This document shows positions 46,729 to 59,762 of a DNA stretch of 64,000 bases, one piece after another. Below the pieces are notes generated by a model. That model did no database searches, was not told the origin of the DNA, and was given only the letters and a program-made list of their open reading frames with translations. The first letter of the stretch is position 1. Each line of letters begins with the position of its first letter. The translations under genes were made by a program, and so were the position numbers. The DNA comes from Glandiceps talaboti (lineage: Eukaryota > Hemichordata > Enteropneusta > Spengelidae): positions 15,773,598 through 15,837,597 of the forward strand of contig NC_135560.1 in NCBI RefSeq assembly GCF_964340395.1, given 5' to 3'.

Positions 46729-48869
46729 CAGTTTGATGGACTGATAGCTAGTCTGTTCTAGATCTGTGACAAAAATCTAGGTTTAAAGTATGTATGCAGG
46801 TGTTTGCTTTTAATCTAGTAGCATTCTTTGTGTACATTGAATGAGAGTGCCAAATCACAGCCTACTTCATCAGATAAGGCTATATTACACAAAGGAAAAG
46901 TGTAGCATGTAGTTAATACGTGAATGTTTCATAGTTAAATCAATCTCATGGAATTCAATTTTACTTGAAATAAGCTATGTGTACTATATATCAGCGTGTG
47001 GCATCGTGCATATATTATTGACCATGGTTACCTGAAATCATGCAAACAAATAATATAGGTCCTGGAACAAAACTTAGAGCAATTAGTTACCTGTACACTT
47101 TGATACACAATAAAAGATGTAATGAAATATTATCCCTCAATATTTTTCTTCATTCAGCTGAGGAAAATGTGAGTTACTTATCAAAAAGTAGCCTTGTCAT
47201 AACGAGTCACAGATAAATAGTGAAAAAGCCTTAAACATGGCACGGTTGAATGAAGAAAAATCTTGCAAACACGTTATAAGGACATACTTGCAAAAGCCTA
47301 ATTTAGGGGTAAAATGATGGCTATTAGTATCATGAATGTTTTCAATCATGTATCAAGCACCACTGAACCAAGGACACAGATGTGCCTTCTCATGATCAAG
47401 AACAATGACAATAGAATCTCTTTTCTGTCTGAGAGTGTGCAACTTGGCTTGGCCAGAGAGCATCATAGGCACGTTCAGAACCAAGACATTATGGGGCATA
47501 TTTTTGAACTGTTGATCACTCAGCTCTTCCCCATTGAAACTATACAACTTAAACTGCAAACATCATTCTGCAGATTTTAGATTTTGGTTTTGATCACATC
47601 TTTTGTTTCCATGCTGTCAGTACATGAATCCACATCATGTTTTGGAATTATTGAATGATATGATTCATTATAGAACATTATACAAACACAATGTAGTTCA
47701 TGTTGACACAGCCATATGAAATGTCTCTTTTGACTTTTACATTAGGAACTGTTTTTACGACTTACCACTTCCAATATATTCTAGGCATAGTGACTAACAA
47801 GTAACAAAGTGAACCAACCTTTGATAGATGAATCAATACTGTAGACTAGTTTAAGTACAATGTACACTTTGTCTTAATGTTGGAGGGCCATACATGAACA
47901 AGCATAAGTGACAGTACATTCTAGCGTTATTGATTAGTTTGGTACCATACCTACATGTATGTCAAGACACCGTAAGTCATTGTATGTTGTAGAAAGTGTG
48001 AAATTTACATTATCTGCACTTTTCCAAACTCTTCATTTCAGAAAAGCTTAGACACCATGCTAGTTATTGATAAATTAGATGAGAAACATGTTCTGAAGTG
48101 CATGTGTATATACATTTTGTCACTTGAGTAGGAAAAGCACTTGTATATGTAACTTTGTATACTTCATCTAAACCGTCAATAGCATGCCTCACAAAGTGAA
48201 TAACTCTACATTAGACATATCAGTCTATCAAAAGCTGTTTTGTACTCGAGGTGATAAACACACATCATAAAAGTAGTCAAAAACTTGTCAATATGTAGGT
48301 GTAAGTTTGCCAGTGTCATACATATACATGTATATCTAAATATTTTGTGTTGAAATTGTCAACCACACCCATACAAAATGAATTGATCTCTTTTAGTAGT
48401 CGGATGGGAGTCATAAATTTATCCAAAATGTGTTTCATGCATCTAGATAACCTGACAATACATGTACATGTAGTTCAGGGCTTGTATAGTCAGGATGCAT
48501 ATTGTGCATAGTATTTTATTTAATATTTGCTATAAGAGGATATATTGGAATGCCAGGAAACTAAATTTATTCTTATTGTGGTCAAGTTTACTTCCGGTAA
48601 CTATCATCTGGGACAGTATCGCTGTTTTGTTCTCATAAAATGCAAGCTCCTAGTTAGTTACATTGTGGCTCAGGGGAATGATCCACAACCGTTGCATTAT
48701 GTGGGGCACCCACAACTGCCGCATTATGTTGAGCACTCAGTGATGATTCTTTCGGTCTAAGGGATTTCAGCACTACCAGGAAACTCCCAATTAAGTGAAA
48801 TCAAATATTGAATTGCTAAGTCTCCTCTTCAGTTATAACTTACATGTATATAAATATGTCTTCTTTTAG

Positions 48870-49125
48870 ATGAACTAGAATCAGCTAAAAAAACTCCAGA
48901 CTCACCAAAGAAATCAGACTCTCCAAAGAAGAGTCACCCACCTGTAGATGTCGTAATGACAGACCAATCTCCAAGGTCTCAGTCTCCCAAAACAGTGGAT
49001 TCAATGAAAAGTACAGACAGTCCAAGACAATCACCAAAGAGAGCTGGTCTTAAGTTAGATATCAAACCTAAGATGGAGACTTTAGGAGAAACAATAGATC
49101 CTACTATACCATTGGAGGAACAAAA
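48870..49125 (+). CDS. SHB: SHB-type adapter, Ser/Pro-rich linker exon
   Basis: The acceptor is TTCTTTTAG and the donor AAAA|GTAAGT. The incoming G joins AT to make Asp233, and the exon ends in phase 2. It encodes residues 234-317. The first two thirds are a low-complexity Ser-Pro-Lys linker with repeated SPKKS-type units, likely disordered and rich in proline-directed kinase sites. The last part, LGETIDPTIPLEEQ, is the conserved lead-in to the SH2 domain in this family (vertebrate form LGERVDPAVPLEKQ), which fixes the identity and shows that the join to the next exon is correct. Confidence 0.93.
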
Positions 49126-49701
49126 GTAAGTACTCATGTTAACATTCATAAAAGATTTGATAAGTTAAAGTACAAGATAAACAGATATATCAAAACGTTC
49201 TTTTTGGTACCTTCATACAAAGTTTACATATTTTTTTTTGGAAATATTAATATTTGTGATAGCTTAAATTAAAGACTCAGATACAAAATAAAAAGAAAAG
49301 ATTATATAAAAAGTTTTTATTTTATACCCTCATGTAAAGATTATCAGCATTTTCTAAAGGCGATTTGTGTCTGCAGACTTGTTGATCCTAAGAACAAAGT
49401 AAGTTGTCAAAGGAATTTTCATGAAAGCTAGCTTTGATGACTTCAAATAAAGCGAGACATATAAAGGTTAAAGGTTAAAAGTTGCCATTTTCTACCCAAG
49501 TACAAAGGTGATATATCTGTATATTTTCTAAAGGCAATTTGTGTCTCAAACTCGTTGTTTTGTATAGTGACTTACTCATGCTGAAATGTTTAATTGTTGA
49601 TATAGATGTTATCGTGTGTAAGGTATTGATTGCTTTTAAAGGTGAGTTGAAACAACGAATTAATATCAAAGTTAAAGGTTGCTCTCTTTTTTTCCATTCA
49701 G
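49126..49701 (+). other. Intron between linker and SH2 exons, 576 bp, phase 2
   Basis: Bounded by GTAAGTACTC and TTTCCATTCAG. It contains an internal duplication: TTTTCTAAAGGCGATTTGTGTCTG-AGACTTGTTG (49352) and TTTTCTAAAGGCAATTTGTGTCTCAAACTCGTTG (49525). Chance open frames here are not coding. Confidence 0.9.
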
Positions 49702-49824
49702 ATGGTACCATGGTAAACTGTCTAGACAGGATGCTGAACAAGTGTTGAGGCAGTGTGAAGAATGTAGTTACTTGGTTAGACAAAGTGAAAGTGGTAGTGC
49801 TAAAGATCATTCATTATCACTCAA
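49702..49824 (+). CDS. SHB: SHB-type adapter, SH2 domain N-terminal half
   Basis: The acceptor is TTTCCATTCAG and the donor AA|GTAAGT; entry and exit are both phase 2. With the split codons it encodes K318 to K359, starting WYHGKLSRQDAEQVL and containing CSYLVRQSES. W319 starts the domain, R326 is the alpha-A2 arginine, and R344 in the YLVR motif is the beta-B5 arginine that binds phosphotyrosine, so the pocket looks functional. The exon closes with HSLSLK, the beta-C strand. Introns on both sides of this half-domain are a common SH2 gene structure. Confidence 0.96.
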
Positions 49825-52800
49825 GTAAGTACATCCAGAGGAGACTCTTACACAGACAATATGTGGGAAAAAGTAGTGCCTCTTATATTGTTACAGGATG
49901 CATTTAACTTTTCTCAATCTAAACTGATGAAAATCCTACAAAATCAAAAAACATTTCGTATCATATAAATGTCCTTTGGGAATATTACAGCACTCAATAT
50001 GGACATTTACATGCATGACTTCATATCAAGATGTTATCTGCTCTCTCTTCCCCCCCCCCCCCTCCTCACATCAACAGATTACCACCCAATCATCATCAAA
50101 CAGATGGGACAGTCCTACATTTGTATATGTTATACAACTGCAGGAATCTCTGCATAAGATGAATGTAATGAACTGTAACCTTTAACCCCTAAATCTAGAA
50201 CAGATCATGTTAGAGTATGTGCATGTAATTTTATGACAAGTTGCCTGCCAGGGTGATTTATTTTGCATTAATATGTTATTGCTTATGGATGTCTTTCAAA
50301 ATGTATAATTTTGACAGTATATTTTGACACTTAAAACTCTCATTTCAAGTCCCAATTTCAGTAAATTAAGTATGGATTTTAGAGATGTCTGTCTTGTGAT
50401 TTCAATTCCGTACACAATTACTGATAGATGTGTTAGACAGAAAGTGATTGTGAGTCATCGTGTGGCCAGTATAAACATGTTGAGTCTTGAATACTGAAGA
50501 TGAAAAGACCAAATAAATTCAGTTCTTTAATTTTATCAATTCATTGCCAACTCAACAAAATATTTATTTAATTGCTCAGAAATGGATAAGGGCGAATCTT
50601 ATTTGCAAGTAAGATTATGCTTGGGAATTTACCAACAAGTACAATTTTTAAATTTCATGACCTTTCTAATCATAATGTCCATTTGTGGATACAATACATG
50701 TTAAAATCAATAGTGGCACTTGGTTATTGACAATCATACATGCGTAATACCCAAGGCATATTTGCTCATTTAGGATAGTGTCCCAAGTTTTCATATGCAT
50801 GTTATACATGATGATAGAATACACCCCTGTGACAACACCGACTCACACATTGAAAAGATTACAGATGTTATTATCACTGTAACGATACCTGTAATTGCAT
50901 ATTAGGAATGGGTGATTGATTCCTCAGTAGCCGTAACATGAACTACATTTTCTATAATTTTGTTTTGTATTGTTTTGTTGTACGTACTAAAACATGTATA
51001 CACGTGTAATGAGGTAATGATCAAACCCTCCTAGCATCCTAGCATTTCCAGTCTGTGGACACATGATTAAATGCTCCAGACTGTTTCTTCTTACTTTTTA
51101 GACTATTAAAGTTATGATTGTATAGATGGTACCATTAATGCTTAATATACAATATAGTTAATACATCTTATGAGAGAGGTTCCAGATTACTTTTGGTATA
51201 TTTAAGAAAAAAGGAATTGTCATGTTGATAGATTCCATCATTTAGCAGATTGATAGATTGCAGCATGCCAAAGAGCTTGTTGACTAAAAGTATGAAAAGT
51301 ACTCATGATCTGCTTAATATTATATCTGCTGATATTAGGTATTACATGTTTCCATGACATGTACCTCCACTTAACAATAAATGGGGAACAAGTTTCAATG
51401 CAGTGTTTCTCTGCAATCGCACATAATAAAAAAAGTTATGTGAAGGAAGTGATACTCCAGTACCCAAAGTGTACAAAATGCCTTTATTTCCTGCAGTGGC
51501 CTTCTCCCCTTAAGTTAACCTTCAGAAGTACTTGTGGATAACATGGGAATGCAGTAGGCTTAGAATATACAAGACACACCATCATATCTGACATAAGAAA
51601 ACAGGATAAGGAGTTTCTAGTCAGTTTGTGTATTTTCACTGATGACTCATTTCACCTGATAAAACTATCACAGCTGAGCACAAGGCTAAAGGCAGTGTGT
51701 ACACAATTCATTTCCTAATTTCAATCAGTAAAGGATGTTTCATTGACACTGCAGTTCTTCGTCCTCATGTAAATGTTAATGGTTTGCGTTGAATTTCTTT
51801 TCAATTTACAAGTAGATGGCTTGATGAATCACATATTTATCAGTGATACATAGACAAAAGGATAGCCTGATCAGGGCTATGTAGGGATGTTACTCTAATA
51901 GATTGATGTGCAAATGCCCTCTAGCGCTTCCCTTTTTATCACTTGTGCTTCACATTTTGTTTTATCAAAAAAGGATTGTCTTTGGCAATAAGCTGATCAA
52001 GGTTATCATAAAAAATTTATGACTTGAAAGGTGATGATAGATATGTTCGTCGGAAACGTGTTTTGAAGTATAACACTTAAAGTTTAAAGTTTATATTATG
52101 TGTCTTTAGCACCTAACTGTTTTTGCAATATTGTATTAAAATACAATTGTCACAAATGTAAAAAACAATACACAGGTGAAAATAGTCAAATTTAACCTGA
52201 AATAATGACAGTAATAACATAACACAATGTGAAAAAAATATCTATTAAAACCAATGGCTTTCATAATATGGCCTGAAAAGGTGTATGTGTACATCCTTAA
52301 GTCCAATGTTTCATCTTCCTCACAGGTACAGTTCTTTTGTTTAAAAATCACTGATGTTATTAGTTGTGTTGGCTGTTAAGATTTTTATCGCCATCCTCAA
52401 AGGACACCTGATCGTATTATTTCATATCTCTTTTATCTTGTACTCTGATAGATTCGGGTTAGAAAATAAGATGGACTTCAGCAGCGATTACATGTAGCAA
52501 TAATAGAAATTCCCCATACTTTATGTTTTGGTTATCTTGCAAACCTTGTAGGTATCTCCTTCAGTTCTAATAAGCAGAGATACTCTACATTGGCAAAGTG
52601 TACTAAACTTACAGTGTGATTAAACTACTGATTGATGTGGGTTTTAAGGTCAATTTCAGACGAGGATTAAAATTTAGATTTTAAAATAATCAGTTGTCAA
52701 CATAAATGTAGAAAAAGTTGGTCCATAACAAAGAATGATCCTATGTAATCTTTGTTGCTGCACTGATAATATATCACTTTATGTGAGAACCTGGGATTGA

Positions 52801-53034
52801 ATCATATGCCTTCTAAGCAAACTGAGTTGTAAGAGTTATGTAGACTTGACACTCTTAAAATGTGAGAAGAAACTGTGGAGACTCTTACGTACTGGCAATC
52901 TGATCGCAGTGATACATCAACCATTTTTCAGTGACTCTCTGAAATATTAGGATAACACTTGGTCTTTGAAATGTAAACACTTCGGTGCAAGACAGTAACT
53001 AATTACTCTTCTTTCAATTCTTTTTTTATCTAAG
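49825..53034 (+). other. Intron splitting the SH2 domain, 3.2 kb, phase 2
   Basis: Bounded by GTAAGTACAT and TTTTTATCTAAG. A poly-C tract lies at 50051-50063. Otherwise AT-rich, with nothing else supported. Confidence 0.9.
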
Positions 53035-53218
53035 GAGTACCAGAGGCTTTATGCACATGAAGATTGTGAAACATGAAGAGGGCTATATACTGGGCGAATT
53101 CAGCAAACCTTTTTCTAACATCCCCAAAATGATTGATTTCTATACCAGAAATAAACTCAATATCAAAGGTGCAGAACACATGGCATTGCTACAACCAGTA
53201 CCAAGTCTTCTTCTCTGA
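53035..53218 (+). CDS. SHB: SHB-type adapter, SH2 domain C-terminal half and stop
   Basis: The acceptor is TTTTTATCTAAG and entry is phase 2. The exon encodes residues 360-419 and a TGA stop at 53216-53218. STRGFMHMKI contains the beta-D histidine (H366). YILGEFSKPF, a tyrosine-containing helix (IDFYTRNKL) and NIKGAEHMALLQPV follow. The KGAEHM-LL-PV ending is the hallmark of SHB/SHF-type SH2 domains, where the protein ends a few residues later, as here (PSLLL). The frame is intact. Confidence 0.96.
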
Positions 53219-54260
53219 AGTATGGATTCACACATCATATCCAGAAAGAGGTGACAAAGAGGTTGGATAGTGATTAGAAACCAGGAAAGTAGAGTCCAAA
53301 ACAAGGACATTATCTGGTTAGCGTGAATGTCCATTTGAATTTATGTGTGTATACAGAGGCACGTCTGAAGAACGCTGGGTCCAGTTTTTCATTTGGTGAC
53401 AATTTTGCATTGTGTGAAGCCTATGACAACCATAGAGTGTAGTGCTGCATCACAGTCTTGTGCTACCTTCACATTTTTTTGTTAAGGGTAGTAGTTATAA
53501 GGGCAGTAATAATTGGAAAACAAGCACTCATATGCTAATATAAACAATATAAATAACTATTATTATTTTTATTATTATTATTATTATCATTATTATTATT
53601 GGTAAAACTAACCAAGTGTTATTTTACTGTGTTTCCCAAACAACATTATGGTACACTATATTGAAAACTATGTCGGTTTTACCTGATTTTAATACCAGGG
53701 TTTTAAACCATAGCAAAAAGGCTTGTCTCCTCTATTTTGTTAGTATATAGGGTATGTACACAGCATAAATACATATTTGACCCAGTGTACTTCAGTCTTG
53801 TCATATATAAGTAATAATGGTTTATGTTAACCTATTGTTTGACCACACAATCTGTTCACATAATGATAAACACCAGGGAGTGCTTTGATGATGATACAAA
53901 CTCAAATGCTCCTTAGGAGTGCTTTGATGATACACACATAATATTGGACTTAACAAAGTTAGTAAATCTACTTTAGCTATGTTACCTCTACACCTTGAAA
54001 ATCAAAACTTATATTCAAGATATGACGACCGGCTATGTTACATGTCTTGAATCAGCATCATAATGCAGAGATTTACAAATCAATGTTGGCCAGAGATTGA
54101 CCTCCATATCAACTTGAAAGTATTGTAGTAGTGTTGATGTTGTTTCATTTCGGGTTTAATTTTCAAATGCTAGAATGCCAAATTATCATCCTGCCCAGAC
54201 ACCTAAAGGATGAACAGGGATAACTCTTTCCACAATAAAGATTGGAGCAATTCTTTCATG
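53219..54260 (+). other. Probable 3' UTR of the SHB-type gene
   Basis: The region directly downstream of the TGA has no coding signal. It contains an ATT-type trinucleotide run near 53562-53600 and a short duplicated GGAGTGCTTTGATGATR segment (53877 and 53918). The first canonical AATAAA signal noted after the stop is at 54234-54239 (CACAATAAAG). This puts a possible cleavage site near 54255, but the real end is not known. Confidence 0.4.
54234..54239 (+). terminator. Candidate polyadenylation signal AATAAA
   Basis: A canonical AATAAA about 1 kb downstream of the SHB-type stop codon and on the same strand. AT-rich DNA throws up this hexamer by chance, so its use is unproven. Confidence 0.35.
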
Positions 54261-54348
54261 GGAACGAACAAATTTAATAGTGATGGAAAATGGAAAAGTT
54301 TAGGTTAAGCAAAAGACAAGGTCAAAAGATTGATGTAGAGCACACGCA

Positions 54349-54500
54349 TACATACATACATACATACATACATACATACATACATACACACACATACATA
54401 CATACATACATACATACATACATACATACATACATACATACACACACACATACATACATACATACATACATACATACATACATACATACATACATACATG
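54349..54500. repeat. (CATA)n microsatellite with CACA interruptions
   Basis: About 36 CATA units with two short (CA)n interruptions. Open frames on both strands over it (Y-I-H-T and C-M-Y-V cycles) are artefacts. Confidence 0.97.
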
Positions 54501-57500
54501 TACATGCACTCAGCATATCAACTCTTAAATAGTTTCCATATACAAGTTTTGAAAAAGTAGAAACTCTAGAAAAGCAACGATATTTGTTTCTTGCTGCTGT
54601 TGCATCCCAAGCAAAGATGCAATACTGAAATAAGTTGGTGCTTTCATTTGACTGGTACTTTATTTATTTGCAGTATTCCTGATGATCATTAGTAAATGGA
54701 AATGGTCAATAATTTGAAGCAGACTTTTCATCTCAATGTCAGTAAAAAAAAAGTCACCATTTGACACATATATATGTTCCACCTGCACCAAAATATATAC
54801 CAGGGCATTTGTATGTATTTGCATATCAGTTCGAGATTTTAGTATTTCCTTGTCTCGTAAGATGTGTACTGTACATGTTAGGTGCACTACATATATATTT
54901 ATATATATAAACTGCTGATCGAATGTTGAATTATGCAAATGTTAACACCAGTCTTTTGACCAAGAGTACAGTGTTCCGTATTTCATTTACCACGTATCTT
55001 TTTTAAGGAGAGAACAAATTTTATGATATATATAAGAAGAAGCCAAGACTGACTTCTCATTTATTCATTTTAGTTTTGAGTATTGTTATTTTAATCAGAC
55101 AAGTCTGTTACAAGAATAGTAACACTATCTCAGAATATTATCAATGTACCTATTTTCTCAATGTGTTGGTAGATACTTTGTTGCATCTTTTCCATATATT
55201 TATACCAGACATTGCGTTGTTGTAGTCAGTCAGCCCTACCTCTAAATCCTTAACTTTTTGGTTTTGTTTGATCAAAATATCTCAAATTAATAGTGTCACG
55301 AAATTCAGAAAAAGACAACATAAAAATTTGAGATGTTATTGTGACCCCCAAAATATTACATTAAAATTTTTTTTTGAAAGATGTGAAATCAGAACCTTCC
55401 TTTACATTGGCCTTATATTTAGTAAGTTACTTGCCTTAGTGCTTCCCAAGGAAATAGCTCATGAAGCTATTCAGTGATAATGTTAACATTTTTTTCATTT
55501 TCCTGCAGTACACTTGATGTTGCACTGTGTTCTGGCATTACTACATTGTGTATATATTCATCTTCTGCCCATTTACATGGTCTTTCTTGATACGTGTGTA
55601 CTGTCACAGCTGAATTTATGTAAAAAATTCACTTCGTGATTATTTCTTTTACTTGGATGAATATTTGTAATTTGTAATTTATTTTCTAATGTGTAAACAG
55701 ATGTGAGCACATATAAATTCACAGTTAATTTGCTACCAAAGAGGAATTTTACCAACACACAATGATGATCATGAAGGCTTTTATTACTTCTGACTGTACC
55801 AGTAAATACTAACAGAAAATCAAAAACAGATCTTACAACAATCACAGTCAAAACAATCAATAAATTCTGCTTGCTTATATTATCATACTTGTTACTGCAA
55901 TAGTGATTTACAGATTGAAACAATAGCTATCAAGAATCATTGCACCCAGTTTTGATAGTTGGGATTTCTTTCTGAAAGTCTATATATCTTTCCTAATGTA
56001 TGATATGGCTAATTACTGATCAATAGTTGTTAAAATTGACATCGAATTATACACACAAAAATTTCTGGTCCTCTAAGACATGTTTGAAAAATTATTAAAT
56101 ACATGGAAGTTTTGTGGTAGTTCTTTCTGCGGACCTGTTCTCAGTTCAGTATGTAAAAATCATGGGCTATTTTCTGATGTGGTATTCAATGTCAATATAC
56201 AGCTGTGGAAAGAGAGTTGTGTTGGGCTACTTTGTGTCAGCAAGTGGTGACAAACCATCTGGACAGGGTGTTTGTTTGCAAGCATTTATAGATGATGAGT
56301 CATTCTTTATTTTTCATAAACATTGCTAAAAAAAACTCAGCCATCTAAACCATTGATGGACTGAAGATGAAATGTCAGAACTGATTTCTTTGTTGTTCTG
56401 TATTATTTCATTTATTGGTTCTTCTGATTTTGTCTGCAGTTGTTTTTTGGGGTTTATTGGCTTTTAAGCCCTGCATGATTTAATATAGCATTTTGTGATC
56501 AGTAGGATGACCGGCTTACCAAATGCTTACATTGGATACTCTATGATTTATCCACAACTCTATGATTTATCCACAACTCTCTCTAATTTTTATCCAGGGA
56601 TATTCTTTATTTCGTAACTTTCACTTTTAGCCATTACTTCTTGACCCAAAGCTAATGTGTGTGATTCTCTGATTTGAAAGTTCTTGTAAGATGGGTGCTA
56701 TATTATGTATCCTTTGGAAAATTGTAAAGTTAAGTAGTATATTGAGTCTTCAACTTCCATAACTCTAATTGTAACCACTATTTCAGCCATTACATACGAA
56801 GATAAAATGTCTCCATGACATTCTTATTTAAAATGCATGTACAAATAACTTTTATCAATTGTATCTTCTATATCACTTCCTCAATGTCCCTTGTGGTGTT
56901 TTTTTCCAAACGGTTGTTACTTCATTCCAGGTTTTTATACATCATGAGACATCTAAACAACAAGACACTCATAAACTGCGCATTATTACTTGAATTAAAA
57001 GCATATACATAACAAAATGTATGTTATGAAGGGACCTTACTTCAGTTTATGCCATGGACTGCCTTTCATAGAAATACTATATTGTTGAATATTTCCTGAA
57101 GTTTTCTGTTTGAAAACTTGCAGCAATACTGTCTGTTACACAAATGAAATGATTTAGGTAATTTGCCATCTTGCCTCCGTCACCACATAATCTCCATGGA
57201 ATATTTCATTAAACATGCAAACAACTTAGTGGTTATGTTATTGTGATCTCAAATTTGAGTATTTTATCAGTATACATATTTCAGTTTTCTTTACTTTTAA
57301 AAGGGTCCATGTAAAATGTTATTGACAAGGAAACAAACGTCCTGTGTTTGATCTTTATAGGTCCATAAACCAGGTAACAAATTCACATGTTCAGAGGTAC
57401 AGAATACCTCTAAAGGCAGATATTTGTCTTTACTCTAGTACTTTAATTGCATCACATATACATTCCCCTTACTAGTGATTTGCTAGAGACTGAACAGAGA

Positions 57501-58125
57501 GTGATTAAGTGAATGTCAAAGGAGTTGAGTACGTTAACTCTTAACATATATATGAAACAGGGTAATTACCAGGCAGTTACCATCCACAAGCATATAATAG
57601 AACAAAATAGTTAGTAGCCAGTCATCTGCTGATGCAGTGTTCAATTACTCCAGACATCATAAAACATGTCTGACATTGCAATCATGATAAATTATCCCTG
57701 TTCAGTTTCTGTACAAGGGTTAATGCTTGCTAGGTTCAAACTTCACGCCTTTTGTACACAGATCCCACTCATAATCATTAGTATGCAAAATTGATCATTA
57801 GTATGCAAACATAAACACTGTCAAGTCAGGTGTAGTGTTAAATGTGTGGTCTGTGTACATGATAATTATATTCTGTTCAGCTATCAATGATTTACAGTTA
57901 TAATACCCTCAATTCAATATTTAAAAACTGTGTTTCAGTTCAAATTATCACTGCCAATGGGGCTAGTGTCAATAAGTGTCATATTTCCCATGTTGTTTTT
58001 GCACCCACCACTTTCCTTTGTAAGTTAGTGTATGTTCTTCACATTATCACCTGTTTTTATCGGAATTATTTACTTCAATCAACATATCATACTTTACTGT
58101 TTATAAAGCCCAGTAGGTATATTCA
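54501..58125. other. Intergenic DNA, nothing firm seen
   Basis: AT-rich. A 21-bp tandem pair, CTCTATGATTTATCCACAACT, lies at 56539-56580. A 116-codon minus-strand frame (55573-55923) has no splice or family support. Confidence 0.4.
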
Positions 58126-58126
58126 G

Positions 58127-58405
58127 CTGCATCTCTCATCTCTGTCCTGCCCCTGGACAGCTACATCCCTCACATCTCTGTCCTACCCCTGGACAGCTAT
58201 ATCCCTCTCATCTCTGTCCAGCCCCTGGACAGCTATATCCCTCCCATCTCTGTCCTGCCCCTGGACAGCTATATCCCTCCCATCTCTGTCCTGCCCCTGG
58301 ACAGCTATATCCCTCCCATCTCTGTCCTACCCACAGCTATATCCATCTCATCTCTGTCCTACCTACAGCTATATCCCTCCCATCTCTGTCCAGCCCCTGG
58401 ACATA
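58127..58405. repeat. 36-bp minisatellite (CTGTCC-GCCCCTGGACAGC unit)
   Basis: About eight units of CTGTCCTGCCCCTGGACAGC..TATATCCCTCCCATCT; two units lack the CCCTGGAC part. The 36-bp unit is in frame, so it keeps a 184-codon frame open with a SLSCPWTAISLP-type repeat. Each unit carries GTCC--GGAC inverse halves. C-rich and strongly strand-asymmetric, unlike the flanks. Confidence 0.92.
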
Positions 58406-59690
58406 CCTGTGAAACTCTCTCCAGACATTTTGACATGTTGAGTGCTTCCTTTTGGTAATCAATATATGGTATTGTAGTCTTTTGAAAAAAACAAAGGTGA
58501 CTGTTATCACACCATGATATGATACGATTGAGTCGATTTTTAAAAAATATTTAAACTCCATAACTTTGTACAAATCTTCTTTGAACAAGCTTCATTGAAT
58601 GTAAAAATTGTTACTGTCTGTTCTAGTTTTGTTACTGTTGTTGTTGTTTGTTATTGTTACTAATAGCTTGCTTTCCAGGGATCAGAGTGTAAATCTTTCA
58701 ATGGCTTCATAGAACATTTTGCATGGCTAAATGAAAAAATACTACTGTATATTAATAACTATCCACAACAAATGCCCACCAGGCCTCCGTTCAAACTTAT
58801 ACTTCCATTATTATTTTTCAGGATAATGCTTGTAAATGTCATCATTTAATCAATGTGCACATTTTCTTGCAAATATCATCTGAGCCGTTGTCATGACAGC
58901 AATGGTGGGACATGCTCACAGCAGAGAAATGCTCTAGCTTTTCGGAATGTCAACATCATGTAGTTAGCAATTCCTGTTCTCCTAAGTATTGCATGATATA
59001 TATATTGGTAACACTTATAGACATCTTACCGTTCAGTCTTGTTATTTCATTTAAGTTGAATTAACTTCCTTGTTAGTCATATCATGTGCAATTAATGTAT
59101 CTTTCAAGGGCAGTTCTACTAACTTTTGTAAAGTTCTTATTAAACATTATATACAGCTTTATCTGCCTGTGGTATAACAATGCTAGAAAGAGGTTCTCTG
59201 CAACGTTTTTTATTTGGTATCGACAGAGGGTGTCCATGAGAGTTTTTAGTACCATAAGTTGGCGTTGAGGCCGACACAAATGTTTCACTTTATGTTTATG
59301 CTACCAATCTGCAAGTAACATACGCAATAACCAATGTCAACCTTTGTGTTCTCTCATGAATATGTATTATTTGTAATATTTTATATATGTGTGTGTGATT
59401 CATATAACTGTAACTATGTACAAATTACAAACCTTGAAGGGGTTCGGTGACTAATGTAAATTACTTTTTTTTGGAGTTAGAAATGTAAGCAATTGCTATG
59501 TTGTCGGTTGTTTATGATGGTCTGGTCATAGTGTTAGTGGAAAGGTATGGCCAACTTGTATGGCTTTTATATATGTGCAATTGTCAATCATAATGTAACG
59601 ATTTTGATTTTTGATTATAAAGAGCTTGAAGTCTATGTGGTGAAGGCATTTACTTGTATATCAGAATGGTATGTGTAATTCTGTCTCTGT
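58406..59690. other. Intergenic DNA, nothing firm seen
   Basis: AT-rich, no supported exon. Confidence 0.4.
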
Positions 59691-59694
59691 GTAT

Positions 59695-59762
59695 CTGCTT
59701 GTCTGTCTGTCGTAGTCTGTCTGTCTGTGTCTATGTACGTGCGTGCGCGCGTGCGTGCGCAA
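59695..59762. repeat. (GTCT)n-type repeat followed by GTGCGTGCGCGCGTGCGTGC
   Basis: CTGTCTGTCTGT units are followed by an alternating purine-pyrimidine run (59738-59760) that can adopt left-handed DNA. Confidence 0.85.

Larger units (their letters stand above)
41732..48869 (+). other. Intron of the SHB-type gene, 7.1 kb, phase 1
   Basis: Bounded by GTAAGTTAAG and TTCTTTTAG. It holds a 91-bp array with an inserted foldback element, a Crypton-like fragment, several tandem arrays and a foldback MITE (all listed). 41732-42770, 44280-45080 and 46860-48869 show nothing more. Confidence 0.85.
29561..53218 (+). other. SHB: Gene locus: SHB/SHF-type SH2 adapter (5 coding exons seen)
   Basis: This is the span of a split gene whose five visible exons give 419 residues and a TGA stop. 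All four introns obey GT-AG and have matching phases (1, 1, 2, 2), and every donor reads GTAAGT. Domain order: two tyrosine motifs near residues 7 and 43-47, YEDPYDPE at 82-89, DEY..PWxW at 151-159 and again at 213-221, a Ser-Pro-Lys linker at about 240-290, then an SH2 domain from residue 319 to the end. That order is characteristic of SHB, SHD, SHE and SHF, cytoplasmic adapters that link activated receptor tyrosine kinases to downstream effectors. Vertebrate SHB is about 500 residues, so an N-terminal part is missing; no Met exon was found upstream. An invertebrate is expected to carry one pre-duplication copy, so SHB is used as a family label only. Confidence 0.93.

Noticed and set aside
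47314-47580. 88-codon plus-strand frame and a 68-codon antisense frame
   Set aside because: Both strands are open, neither resembles a known family, and no phase-compatible splice sites join the SHB-type exons.
54290-54532. Several open frames of Y-I-H-T and C-M-Y-V repeats
   Set aside because: (CATA)n microsatellite.
55573-55923. 116-codon minus-strand frame
   Set aside because: AT-rich, no convincing splice sites, no family resemblance.
57887-58441. 184-codon plus-strand frame with SLSCPWTAISLP repeats
   Set aside because: Kept open by the in-frame 36-bp minisatellite; the upstream part is AT-rich chance sequence with no family resemblance.
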